Shown here: positions 6,965-13,141 of the stretch, piece after piece
How positions within the stretch are numbered: the first letter of the stretch is position 1
Layout of the letters: each line of letters starts with the position of its first letter
NCBI GenBank assembly: GCA_964427185.1
Contig: CAYRSN010000019.1
Coordinates: 1-24,778, forward strand
Origin: Sulfurivirga sp964427185
Lineage (GTDB): Bacteria > Pseudomonadota > Gammaproteobacteria > Thiomicrospirales > Thiomicrospiraceae
Reading direction: 5' to 3'
DNA: 24,778 nt
Notes under the pieces: generated by a model
The model's database searches: none
What the model was told of the DNA's origin: nothing
The model's input: only the letters and a program-made list of their open reading frames with translations
Program-made: the position numbers and the translations under genes

Positions 6965-8098
6965 ATGAGCTGCAAGGAAACCCATCGTTACACCACATTC
7001 TGCCGTGCCCCAAACAATGCCCTAAAAGAGCCTATGTTCTTTGGTCAGAACGTCAATGTAGCCCGTTACGATCAGCAGAAGCATCCGATTTTTGAAAAGC
7101 TCATCGAACGCCAGCTGAGTTTTTTCTGGCGCCCGGAAGAGGTAGATCTGACTAAAGACCGTGCCGACTATACCAAGTTGCCAGAACATGAACGGCATAT
7201 CTTTTTATCCAACCTTAAATACCAAACCCTGCTGGATTCCGTGCAGGGGCGCTCACCCAATGTTGCGCTGCTGCCGATTGTCTCCCTGCCGGAGCTGGAA
7301 ACCTGGATTGAAACCTGGTCCTTTTCAGAAACCATCCACAGCCGCTCCTACACACACATTATTCGCAATATTGTCAGCGACCCATCCCAGGTTTTTGATG
7401 ATATCGTCACGAATCAGGCGATTATCGAGCGTGCTATTTCTGTAACAGAACATTACGACCAGCTGATCTATCTCACCAACAAAATGTATGCGGAAGAAAT
7501 CAACCTGGATACAAATGAAACCTTCCGCCGTGAAATCAAAAAGGCGCTGTACTTGACTCTGGTTTCTGTCAATGTCCTGGAAGCCATTCGTTTTTATGTC
7601 AGCTTTGCCTGCGCCTTTAGCTTTGCCGAGCGCTCTCTTATGGAAGGTAATGCCAAAATCATTCGTCTGATTGCCCGGGATGAGTCCTTACACCTTTCCG
7701 GCACCCAGCATATGATCAACCTGATCCGAGAGGGCAAGGATGATATAGAAATGCGCGATATTGCCCTCGAGCTGGATGACGAAGTATGCACTATTTTCCG
7801 TGAAGCAGCAGAGCAAGAAAAGCGCTGGGCAGACTACCTGTTTAAAGATGGCTCCATGATCGGGCTTAATGCCAGCATTCTCAAGGATTATGTGGAATAT
7901 ATCACCAATATCCGCATCAAAGCCATCAACCTGGAACCGATCTTTGAAAAACGCTCCAATCCTCTACCATGGATGAATAACTGGTTAATTTCAGACAATG
8001 TTCAGGTCGCGCCTCAGGAATCTGAAATTGCCTCCTACCTGGTGGGTCAGGTAGATGCTGATGTGGATGTGGATGACTTTAAGGACTTTAACCTCTAA
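6965..8098 (+). CDS. nrdB: Class Ia ribonucleotide reductase small subunit
   Basis: The beta subunit holds the di-iron/tyrosyl radical that NrdA uses to reduce ribonucleotides to deoxyribonucleotides. The 377-residue sequence is very close to E. coli NrdB through most of its length, for example LKEPMFFGQNVNVARYDQQK, FWRPEEVDL and NAKIIRLIARDESLHL. The radical Tyr129 lies in ETIHSRSYTHIIRN, with iron ligands Glu122 and His125 (Asp91 earlier). The C-terminal tail ends in DVDDFKDFNL, similar to the E. coli tail that docks NrdA. AGGA (6952-6955) lies 9 nt before the ATG. Unusually, neither nrdA nor the ferredoxin yfaE is adjacent. Its stop overlaps the next start as TAATG. Confidence 0.97.
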   Translation: MSCKETHRYTTFCRAPNNALKEPMFFGQNVNVARYDQQKHPIFEKLIERQLSFFWRPEEVDLTKDRADYTKLPEHERHIFLSNLKYQTLLDSVQGRSPNVALLPIVSLPELETWIETWSFSETIHSRSYTHIIRNIVSDPSQVFDDIVTNQAIIERAISVTEHYDQLIYLTNKMYAEEINLDTNETFRREIKKALYLTLVSVNVLEAIRFYVSFACAFSFAERSLMEGNAKIIRLIARDESLHLSGTQHMINLIREGKDDIEMRDIALELDDEVCTIFREAAEQEKRWADYLFKDGSMIGLNASILKDYVEYITNIRIKAINLEPIFEKRSNPLPWMNNWLISDNVQVAPQESEIASYLVGQVDADVDVDDFKDFNL

Positions 8099-8382
8099 TG
8101 CGCCCCAAAACAAAAGTCTTCGACCACGAGTCCCTTCAGGACGCAGACAACCTGGCGGCTTTTTTAAAAGCCATTGCCAAGGGTATCAAAAAAGGGCATA
8201 TCGAGTTTACTGATGACGATGAAACCCTGACACTCACGCCCACACCTCTGGGGCGTTTTCGCATTAAAGCCGAAAAATCTCCCAAATCCCAGACTTTAAG
8301 AATCAAAATCACCTGGCAGACCGGCACACCTGAAACAGAAGAAACCAACTTACTCTTTATTGACTGTGCCGATGCAGATTGA
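8098..8382 (+). CDS. Small amphi-Trp-like protein of a GAK-type cassette
   Basis: This acidic protein has 94 residues, no signal peptide and no membrane segment. An N-terminal helix (DADNLAAFLKAIAKGIKKG, 15-33) is followed by short predicted beta strands (HIEFTDD, ETLTLTP, RFRIKAEK) and one ending TLRIKITWQ with Trp73. This layout fits what I remember as the amphi-Trp domain: a helix, then 'ESGDETLEL..P' and a closing strand with a conserved Trp. Function is unknown. It starts in the TAATG overlap with the nrdB stop, so its translation is probably coupled to nrdB, and it ends inside the next gene. Partners are the APH-fold kinase and ATP-grasp ligase downstream; one may modify it, or it may be a carrier or substrate, but this is inference. 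Confidence 0.62.
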   Translation: MRPKTKVFDHESLQDADNLAAFLKAIAKGIKKGHIEFTDDDETLTLTPTPLGRFRIKAEKSPKSQTLRIKITWQTGTPETEETNLLFIDCADAD

Positions 8383-9958
8383 CACCCGGCTTACACCGCT
8401 GCGCTTAAGCTATCTCACCCTACAACACCAGTTGGAAAGCCTTGCCCGCTGGGCTGTTGACCAGACATCGCCGCTGGAGACGCTCCAGAAACACCAGGCG
8501 CAACTGGATGCCTATCAAGTCTCACTGTGGAGCCAGCTGCTGGAAGCCATTCAAAAAGACCAGGCTCCCATGGCTTATCTGGGATTACTGGAACAGCAGC
8601 TGGGACTACGTCGCTGTGGGCACGAGCTGATTGAGCTGGGACAGCTGCTCACAACCCATAAAGTACTCAAACCCGTACGCAAACAAATCCGCGCCACCCT
8701 TTCTCTATTGCAGCAACTGTTTCATCGCCTCAACCAAGGGCTGGAAAAGCAGACCTCCATCCTCGATATCGAACAGGAACTGAATCAGCTCGCCCCTCCC
8801 TTGCATGCTCTGAAAAAACTATTGGAAAAACGTTTTAAATCCGGACAAAACGCACCGTTCATGCTGCATCAATACCAGATCCTCTGGCAACTTCAACAGC
8901 TTGAAGGCCCTATAGGCATAGTCATAGAAGGCCTGATGACCTGGCAGCTCGGCAGTCCTCAACGGCTTCAGGCCATGTCCTTCTTAAACACTCTGACACA
9001 ACAGATGCCCCAGCCGTTGCACCTGCGCCCTATTCCCTATACGCATTCAGGCGCACTGATTCACGCTGTTGAAGGGGCGGATACCATTATTAAACAAGGC
9101 GATCACGATAAACTCCGCAGTGAACGCAAAAACCTGAAAATATGGCGCAAAAACTGGCCTCAGCTGGTACCCGAAGTCATCGATTTTCACCGCACAGGTC
9201 AAGAGGCCAGCCTGATGATGCAAAAAGCAGCAGGAGAAACCTTAGAATACTGGCTCATGCAACCCGACCCGCTTCCTTTCCAAAAAGGACTTGAGCAGCT
9301 TTTCGATACCCTCTCCTCCCTATGGTCCACACCAGACTGCGCACATAAAACACACTCTTCCTTCATGCCACAACTCATAAAAAGACTGCCGGCAATCCTG
9401 CGTGCCCATCCCACATTCAGTCGCCCCGCTTTTAACATTTCCGGCCAAACCATCACTGAGCTGCCCAAGCTGATTCAACAGGCTGCACAGCTGGAAAAAA
9501 AGCTTCCTTCCGTCTGCACCGTTCCCATTCATGGAGATCTGAACCTGGATAACATCCTGTATGACCCAGGCACAAAACGTATTACATTTGTTGACCTGAA
9601 CCGCGCAGGCAAAGGCGATTACATACAGGAACTATCCACCCTGATGGTCAGTCTTTTTCGTATTCCCAACTACCACCCTGTTCTCAGAGCACGTATTGCC
9701 CAAGGCATGCAGGCCACCTACACCTTCGCACACCGCATCGGCTCAAACTTACAGGACACCGCAATTGACGCTCACCTTGCATTCGGGTTGGCACGCGGCA
9801 TGCTCACCTCCACCCGATTTATTTTTGAACCCTGGCATGCTCGCCAGCTGTTTGAACGAGGGGATCTGCTGCTTCAGCAGCTTACCCGCTTAAAACCCAA
9901 ATACCTGAACACCTTCACACTGGAGGAGCAACTGTTCCATGCCGAAAGCACATCCTAA
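8372..9958 (+). CDS. Helical (possibly PhoU-like) domain fused to an APH-fold kinase
   Basis: This is a 528-residue, two-part protein. Residues 1 to about 200 are almost entirely amphipathic helix. Two segments, LGLRRCGHELIELGQLL and ILWQLQQLEGPIGIVIEGLM, recall the paired helices of PhoU (LERIGDHAVNIAE), an inference only. From about 225 on it is a phosphotransferase: an N-lobe (TIIKQGDHDKLRSERKNLKI), then HGDLNLDNIL (387-396) with catalytic Asp389 and metal-binding Asn394, then TFVDLNRAGKGDYIQEL with Asp408. The substrate is unknown; aminoglycoside resistance is not implied. I chose the ATG at 8372; in-frame TTG 8360 and GTG 8366 are possible alternatives, and none has a ribosome binding site. 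It overlaps the genes on both sides (11 and 20 nt), so the cassette is translated as a unit. Confidence 0.7.
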   Translation: MQIDTRLTPLRLSYLTLQHQLESLARWAVDQTSPLETLQKHQAQLDAYQVSLWSQLLEAIQKDQAPMAYLGLLEQQLGLRRCGHELIELGQLLTTHKVLKPVRKQIRATLSLLQQLFHRLNQGLEKQTSILDIEQELNQLAPPLHALKKLLEKRFKSGQNAPFMLHQYQILWQLQQLEGPIGIVIEGLMTWQLGSPQRLQAMSFLNTLTQQMPQPLHLRPIPYTHSGALIHAVEGADTIIKQGDHDKLRSERKNLKIWRKNWPQLVPEVIDFHRTGQEASLMMQKAAGETLEYWLMQPDPLPFQKGLEQLFDTLSSLWSTPDCAHKTHSSFMPQLIKRLPAILRAHPTFSRPAFNISGQTITELPKLIQQAAQLEKKLPSVCTVPIHGDLNLDNILYDPGTKRITFVDLNRAGKGDYIQELSTLMVSLFRIPNYHPVLRARIAQGMQATYTFAHRIGSNLQDTAIDAHLAFGLARGMLTSTRFIFEPWHARQLFERGDLLLQQLTRLKPKYLNTFTLEEQLFHAESTS

Positions 9959-10829
9959 AATCGCCGTCATCGGCCTTCCAGGAAAATGGTCCAGCGAAAC
10001 CCTGGCCGATGCTCTGGAAAAACGTACAGGCTACCGCGCCATTATCGATCCCGCCCACCTAACTGTTTCTCTGGATAAACACCGTATCAGCAGCCAGGGC
10101 ATCAACCTGTGCAAACTCGACGGCATGATCATCAAAAAAATCGGCCCTCAATACAGCCCGCTTATGCTGGATCGCTTAGAGCTGCTGCGCTACGTAGAAC
10201 AGTGTGGCGTAGCCACCTTTTCCCGTCCCGGGAAAATCATGCCCCTAGTTGACCGGCTTGCCGGCACGCTCAAATTACAACAGGGGAACATCCCCATGCC
10301 ACCCACCTGCATAACCGAACAACTCAACGAAGGCATCGCAGCCGTGCGCACCTTTGGACACGCCATATTAAAACCGCTTTATTCCACCAAAGCCAAAGGC
10401 ATGGTCGTTCTAAACAGCGACAAACTCAACAACAAACAGCTCAAAAGCCGCTTGGCGGCCTTCCGCGCCCAGCACGGCATGCTCTACATCCAGAAAAAAC
10501 TCGAACTTCCCGGCCAGGATATGGGATTGGTCTTTCTCAACGGTGAATACATGGGTGCCTACGCCCGTGTAAAAGGTAAAAAATGGCACACCGCCACCTC
10601 TGGCGATGGCAAATACGCCCCCGCACATCCCAAACCGGAAACCATTACTATCGCGCAAAAAGCACAAGCCTTGTTCGGGCTGGACTACACTACAGTCGAT
10701 ATGGCAGAAACCGACATGGGACCTGTCTGTTTTGAAGTCAGCGCATTTGGCGGCTTTCGCGGTGCCCACGAAGCGCTTGGACTCAATATGGCACAAAAGC
10801 TGGCAGACTACGTACTCACACGCCTCTAA
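9939..10829 (+). CDS. RimK-like ATP-grasp ligase (GAK-system type)
   Basis: This 296-residue protein is related to RimK and glutathione synthetase-type ATP-grasp enzymes, which join a carboxylate to an amine or thiol through an acylphosphate. ILKPLYSTKAKGMVVL (143-158) contains the ATP-binding Lys145 and the flexible glycine loop. YIQKKLELPGQDMGLVFLNG is the central strand pair. VDMAETDMGPVCFEVSAFGGFRG (253-275) carries the metal-binding acidic residues and an AFGGFRG signature. This matches my memory of the family named 'GAK system ATP-grasp enzyme', whose substrate is unknown. A strong GGAGGAG (9922-9928) lies 10 nt before the ATG, inside the kinase gene. It is the last gene of the nrdB unit; no clear terminator follows. 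Confidence 0.82.
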   Translation: MPKAHPKIAVIGLPGKWSSETLADALEKRTGYRAIIDPAHLTVSLDKHRISSQGINLCKLDGMIIKKIGPQYSPLMLDRLELLRYVEQCGVATFSRPGKIMPLVDRLAGTLKLQQGNIPMPPTCITEQLNEGIAAVRTFGHAILKPLYSTKAKGMVVLNSDKLNNKQLKSRLAAFRAQHGMLYIQKKLELPGQDMGLVFLNGEYMGAYARVKGKKWHTATSGDGKYAPAHPKPETITIAQKAQALFGLDYTTVDMAETDMGPVCFEVSAFGGFRGAHEALGLNMAQKLADYVLTRL

Positions 10830-10861
10830 ACACATGCGTATTACAGAAAATTCAGCAAAAA

Positions 10862-10891
10862 CAATTTTTTTAAAAAGAGGGGAGACCCCTT
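10862..10891. repeat. Dispersed hairpin repeat, copy 1
   Basis: CAATTTTTTT (10862-10871) is followed by an A-rich stretch and the hairpin AGGGG-AGA-CCCCT (10878-10890). The same two blocks in the same order and orientation occur at 23500-23540. Read on the minus strand the hairpin precedes a short T run like a terminator, but no minus-strand gene lies upstream of it. I see no gene between 10830 and 11049. Confidence 0.6.
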
Positions 10892-10964
10892 ATGATCCCA
10901 TACACTCGCCTTTCAAATAAACACCAGAGAGTATGCAACACGCCATAAATAATTTACTTTTTTA

Positions 10965-10993
10965 TTGACGGATCCTTATCCCACTGTTAGAGT
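10965..10993 (+). promoter_or_regulatory. Promoter of the cold-shock gene
   Basis: TTGACG (10965-10970) and TAGAGT (10988-10993) are separated by 17 bp, giving a start near 11000 and a leader of about 50 nt. A perfect 7-bp inverted repeat, TCCCACT (10979-10985) and AGTGGGA (10991-10997) with a 5-nt centre, spans the -10 element and may be an operator. Confidence 0.55.
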
Positions 10994-11049
10994 GGGAATC
11001 GTTCTGTCAAAAACAGGACATTTTGTTTAGTTTTAAAAGAGTATTTAGT

Positions 11050-11259
11050 ATGTCAAACACAGTAAATGGAACCGTTAAATGGTTCAACGACGAAAAAGGT
11101 TATGGATTCATTGAACAGGAAAATGGTCCTGACGTATTCGTTCACTTCTCCGCAATCCAGGGTTCTGGCCGCCGCACTTTGCTGGAAGGTCAACAGGTTA
11201 CCATGGAAGTCACCCAAGGCCAGAAAGGCCCACAGGCGGAAAATGTAACCCCTCTGTAA
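11050..11259 (+). CDS. Cold-shock domain protein
   Basis: The protein has 69 residues, a single OB-fold cold-shock domain. Both RNA-binding motifs are present: KGYGFIE (16-22, RNP1) and VFVHFS (29-34, RNP2), and it begins with the typical NGTVKWFNDEKG. Such proteins bind single-stranded RNA or DNA and melt RNA secondary structure, either on cold shock or constitutively. I start it at the ATG 11050 because AAGAG (11037-11041) lies 8 nt upstream; an in-frame TTG at 11023 would add nine residues not seen in the family. It stands alone with its own promoter and a strong terminator. Which paralogue (cspA, D, E) cannot be told. Confidence 0.96.
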   Translation: MSNTVNGTVKWFNDEKGYGFIEQENGPDVFVHFSAIQGSGRRTLLEGQQVTMEVTQGQKGPQAENVTPL

Positions 11260-11290
11260 TACATTCGGCTTTACAGACCAATTCTCCGTT

Positions 11291-11317
11291 AAACGCCCCG
11301 TAAACCGGGGCGTTTTT
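11291..11317 (+). terminator. Rho-independent terminator of the cold-shock gene
   Basis: CGCCCCG (11294-11300) and CGGGGCG (11306-11312) pair around a TAAAC loop, extended by AAA/TTT, and are followed by TTTTT. It lies 31 nt after the cold-shock stop. Read from the other side it could partly serve the converging D-lactate dehydrogenase gene, whose stop is at 11325, though the T run is short in that direction. Confidence 0.9.
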
Positions 11318-11324
11318 CATGCTC

Positions 11325-12308
11325 TCAAGCCAGCACTACCGCTTTCTCCAGGGCTTCACCCTGGGTAAATCGACGAATACTATCAACTGTGGTCGTAGCA
11401 ATATTACGTACCGCCTCTTGTGTCAGAAAGGCCTGATGCCCCGTGATCACTACATTGGCACGCGCCAGCAACTGCGCCAACAAGGCATCACGCACGCCGA
11501 CTTCTGAGTGATCTTCAAAATACAGCCCTCGCTCATGTTCATAAACATCCAGCGCAGCGCCCCCTACCCTCCCCGCATCCAATGCAGATACCAGCGCTTG
11601 GGTATCAATCAGCCCTCCTCGTCCGGTATTCACAATCACCGCCCCCTGTTTCAGCTGTTCAAGCCGCGTAGCATTTAAAAGATGATGGGTTTCAGAAGTA
11701 AGCGGGCAGTTCAGCGACACGATATCCGAGCGCGCTAACAGTGCTTCTAATGACACCAGTTCCACACCCTCTACGGCGTCTGCATAAGGATCATAGCCCA
11801 AAACCTCACACCCAAATGCTCGCAAACGCTGTGCGACCAGGCGGCCTATTTTTCCCAAGCCAATCACCCCGGCCACCTTATTATGCAAGTCAAATCCCAT
11901 CAGCCCCTGCAGGCAGAAATTCCCGGCATGGACACGATCATGTGCCAGATGAATCCGTCGCACCAAGGTTAACAGCAGCCCCAACGTGTGATCCGCGACC
12001 GCATGAGGTGAATAAGCCGGCACACGCACCACCTGAATCCCCAGTGCTCGAGCCGCCTCAAGATCCACATAGTCATATCCTGCACTGCGTAGCGCCAGCA
12101 AACGTGTCCCCCCAGCTTTCAGCCGTTTTAATACGGCCTCATCCGCCAGATCACTGACAAACAGGCTCACCACCTCCGCCCCCTCAGCGCGCTGTACGGT
12201 GTTTAAATCCAAATGCTCAAAATAAAAGGTCGCCTCCCAATTCGGCTCACACAAAGGTGCTAACACCTGTTGTTCATAGGGGCGGATACTGTAAAACACC
12301 ACTTTCAT
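11325..12308 (-). CDS. ldhA: D-lactate dehydrogenase (fermentative, D-2-hydroxyacid dehydrogenase family)
   Basis: This enzyme reduces pyruvate to D-lactate with NADH. The 327-residue length and sequence fit E. coli LdhA (329). Visible parts are AGVIGLGKIGRLVA (NAD-binding GxGxxG at 150-155) with the following acidic GYDPY, the catalytic Arg230 in VNTGRGGLID, Glu257 in LDVYEHERGLYFED, and His291 in ITGHQAFLT. RSAGYDYVDLEAA (substrate loop) and VPAYSPHAVADH are also typical. AGAGGAGA lies just before the ATG on the minus strand (12315-12322). The first 35 nt lie within the end of the upstream pseudouridine synthase gene, so the two are probably one transcript. Its presence suggests some fermentative ability. 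Confidence 0.92.
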   Translation of the reverse strand: MKVVFYSIRPYEQQVLAPLCEPNWEATFYFEHLDLNTVQRAEGAEVVSLFVSDLADEAVLKRLKAGGTRLLALRSAGYDYVDLEAARALGIQVVRVPAYSPHAVADHTLGLLLTLVRRIHLAHDRVHAGNFCLQGLMGFDLHNKVAGVIGLGKIGRLVAQRLRAFGCEVLGYDPYADAVEGVELVSLEALLARSDIVSLNCPLTSETHHLLNATRLEQLKQGAVIVNTGRGGLIDTQALVSALDAGRVGGAALDVYEHERGLYFEDHSEVGVRDALLAQLLARANVVITGHQAFLTQEAVRNIATTTVDSIRRFTQGEALEKAVVLA

Positions 12309-13116
12309 GCCACATCTCCTCTGTCACGGTAAAAACTTGCTGTGTACTTTTGGGGGAAGGGCAAAACCCAAGCTGCCACGCTAACAGCTGCATCGGTAGC
12401 CGAGCCGGCATGGTCTGACCATAACGCGGATCCCCAGCCACAGGGTGCCCCACTGCGGAAAAGTGTCTCCTGATCTGATGCAGTCTGCCCGTGAACAACT
12501 TTATACGCACCAATGTCATAAGCACCGGTTCTGCTCGATAGCCACAGACTTCATAAACTGTCCGGGCTGCTTTGCCATCCAGTGGCCTGTCAATTTCCCC
12601 CGAGCCTTCCAACCGCCCCAGCACCCAGGCATAGTAAATCTTCTCCACCTGGCGTTTTTGAAACTGCTGAGACAACCATCCTGCCGCCTGACGATGGTGC
12701 GCCAACACCACCAGCCCAGGGGTTTCTCGATCGAGGCGATGCACCACCCATACAGGTTTGCCCTGTTGTTTCTCTACCTGCCGCATCAAGCTCAGGTGAT
12801 CCCCCCATTCACTGCCCTGTGTCACCATGCCCGCAGGCTTAAACCAAACACTCCACCCCTTAGAAGCCGTCACACACTTTGCCGGAGGCACGATACGCTT
12901 TAAAAGTTCGGCATCGTAAAACAGCCAAAGCTTGGTGCCTTCACTCAACTGCCGGCTCGCCTTTCTTAGGCGCACCCGCCTCCCTTTTTCCTCAATCCAG
13001 ACCGCACCTTTATTCATCGCCTTTTTCACCGCCTGCTTAGAGAGCTCTGCCACCTGGCTTAACGCCTCTGGTGCCGTCATCGGCGCAGGCAAACAGACAT
13101 GTACCTGTTTTTTCAT
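12274..13116 (-). CDS. RluA-family RNA pseudouridine synthase
   Basis: This enzyme converts specific uridines in rRNA or tRNA to pseudouridine. The 280-residue protein has an N-terminal S4-like RNA-binding segment (about 20-70, SKQAVKKAMNKGAVWIEEKG) and the RluA catalytic motif VVHRLDRETPGLVVLA (124-139) with Asp129 as nucleophile. YYAWVLGRL, FTGRLHQIRRHFSAVGHPVAGDPRYG and MQLLAWQLGF are typical of the C-terminal part. Whether it is RluA, RluC, RluD or a TruC-like enzyme cannot be decided from sequence alone. Its start is only 25 bp from the divergent ppk start, so its promoter must overlap that gene or its promoter. No strong ribosome binding site is visible. Confidence 0.92.
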   Translation of the reverse strand: MKKQVHVCLPAPMTAPEALSQVAELSKQAVKKAMNKGAVWIEEKGRRVRLRKASRQLSEGTKLWLFYDAELLKRIVPPAKCVTASKGWSVWFKPAGMVTQGSEWGDHLSLMRQVEKQQGKPVWVVHRLDRETPGLVVLAHHRQAAGWLSQQFQKRQVEKIYYAWVLGRLEGSGEIDRPLDGKAARTVYEVCGYRAEPVLMTLVRIKLFTGRLHQIRRHFSAVGHPVAGDPRYGQTMPARLPMQLLAWQLGFCPSPKSTQQVFTVTEEMWHESGVLQYPPL

Positions 13117-13141
13117 GTAACTTTAAACTTCACTGAGTAAA

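Noticed and set aside
8372..9958. Aminoglycoside resistance gene
   Set aside because: The HGDLNLDN motif is shared by many APH-fold kinases; the helical N-terminal domain and operon context point to another substrate.
10878..10890. Terminator for the ATP-grasp gene
   Set aside because: On the plus strand the short GGGG/CCCC stem is not followed by a T run, so it does not look like a terminator in that direction.
10606..10920. A 104-residue open frame overlapping the end of the ATP-grasp gene
   Set aside because: It lies mostly in another frame of that gene, has no recognisable domain, and ends through the hairpin repeat.
11741..12157. A 138-residue proline-rich open frame opposite ldhA
   Set aside because: It is the antisense shadow of a well-supported gene and shows no family features.
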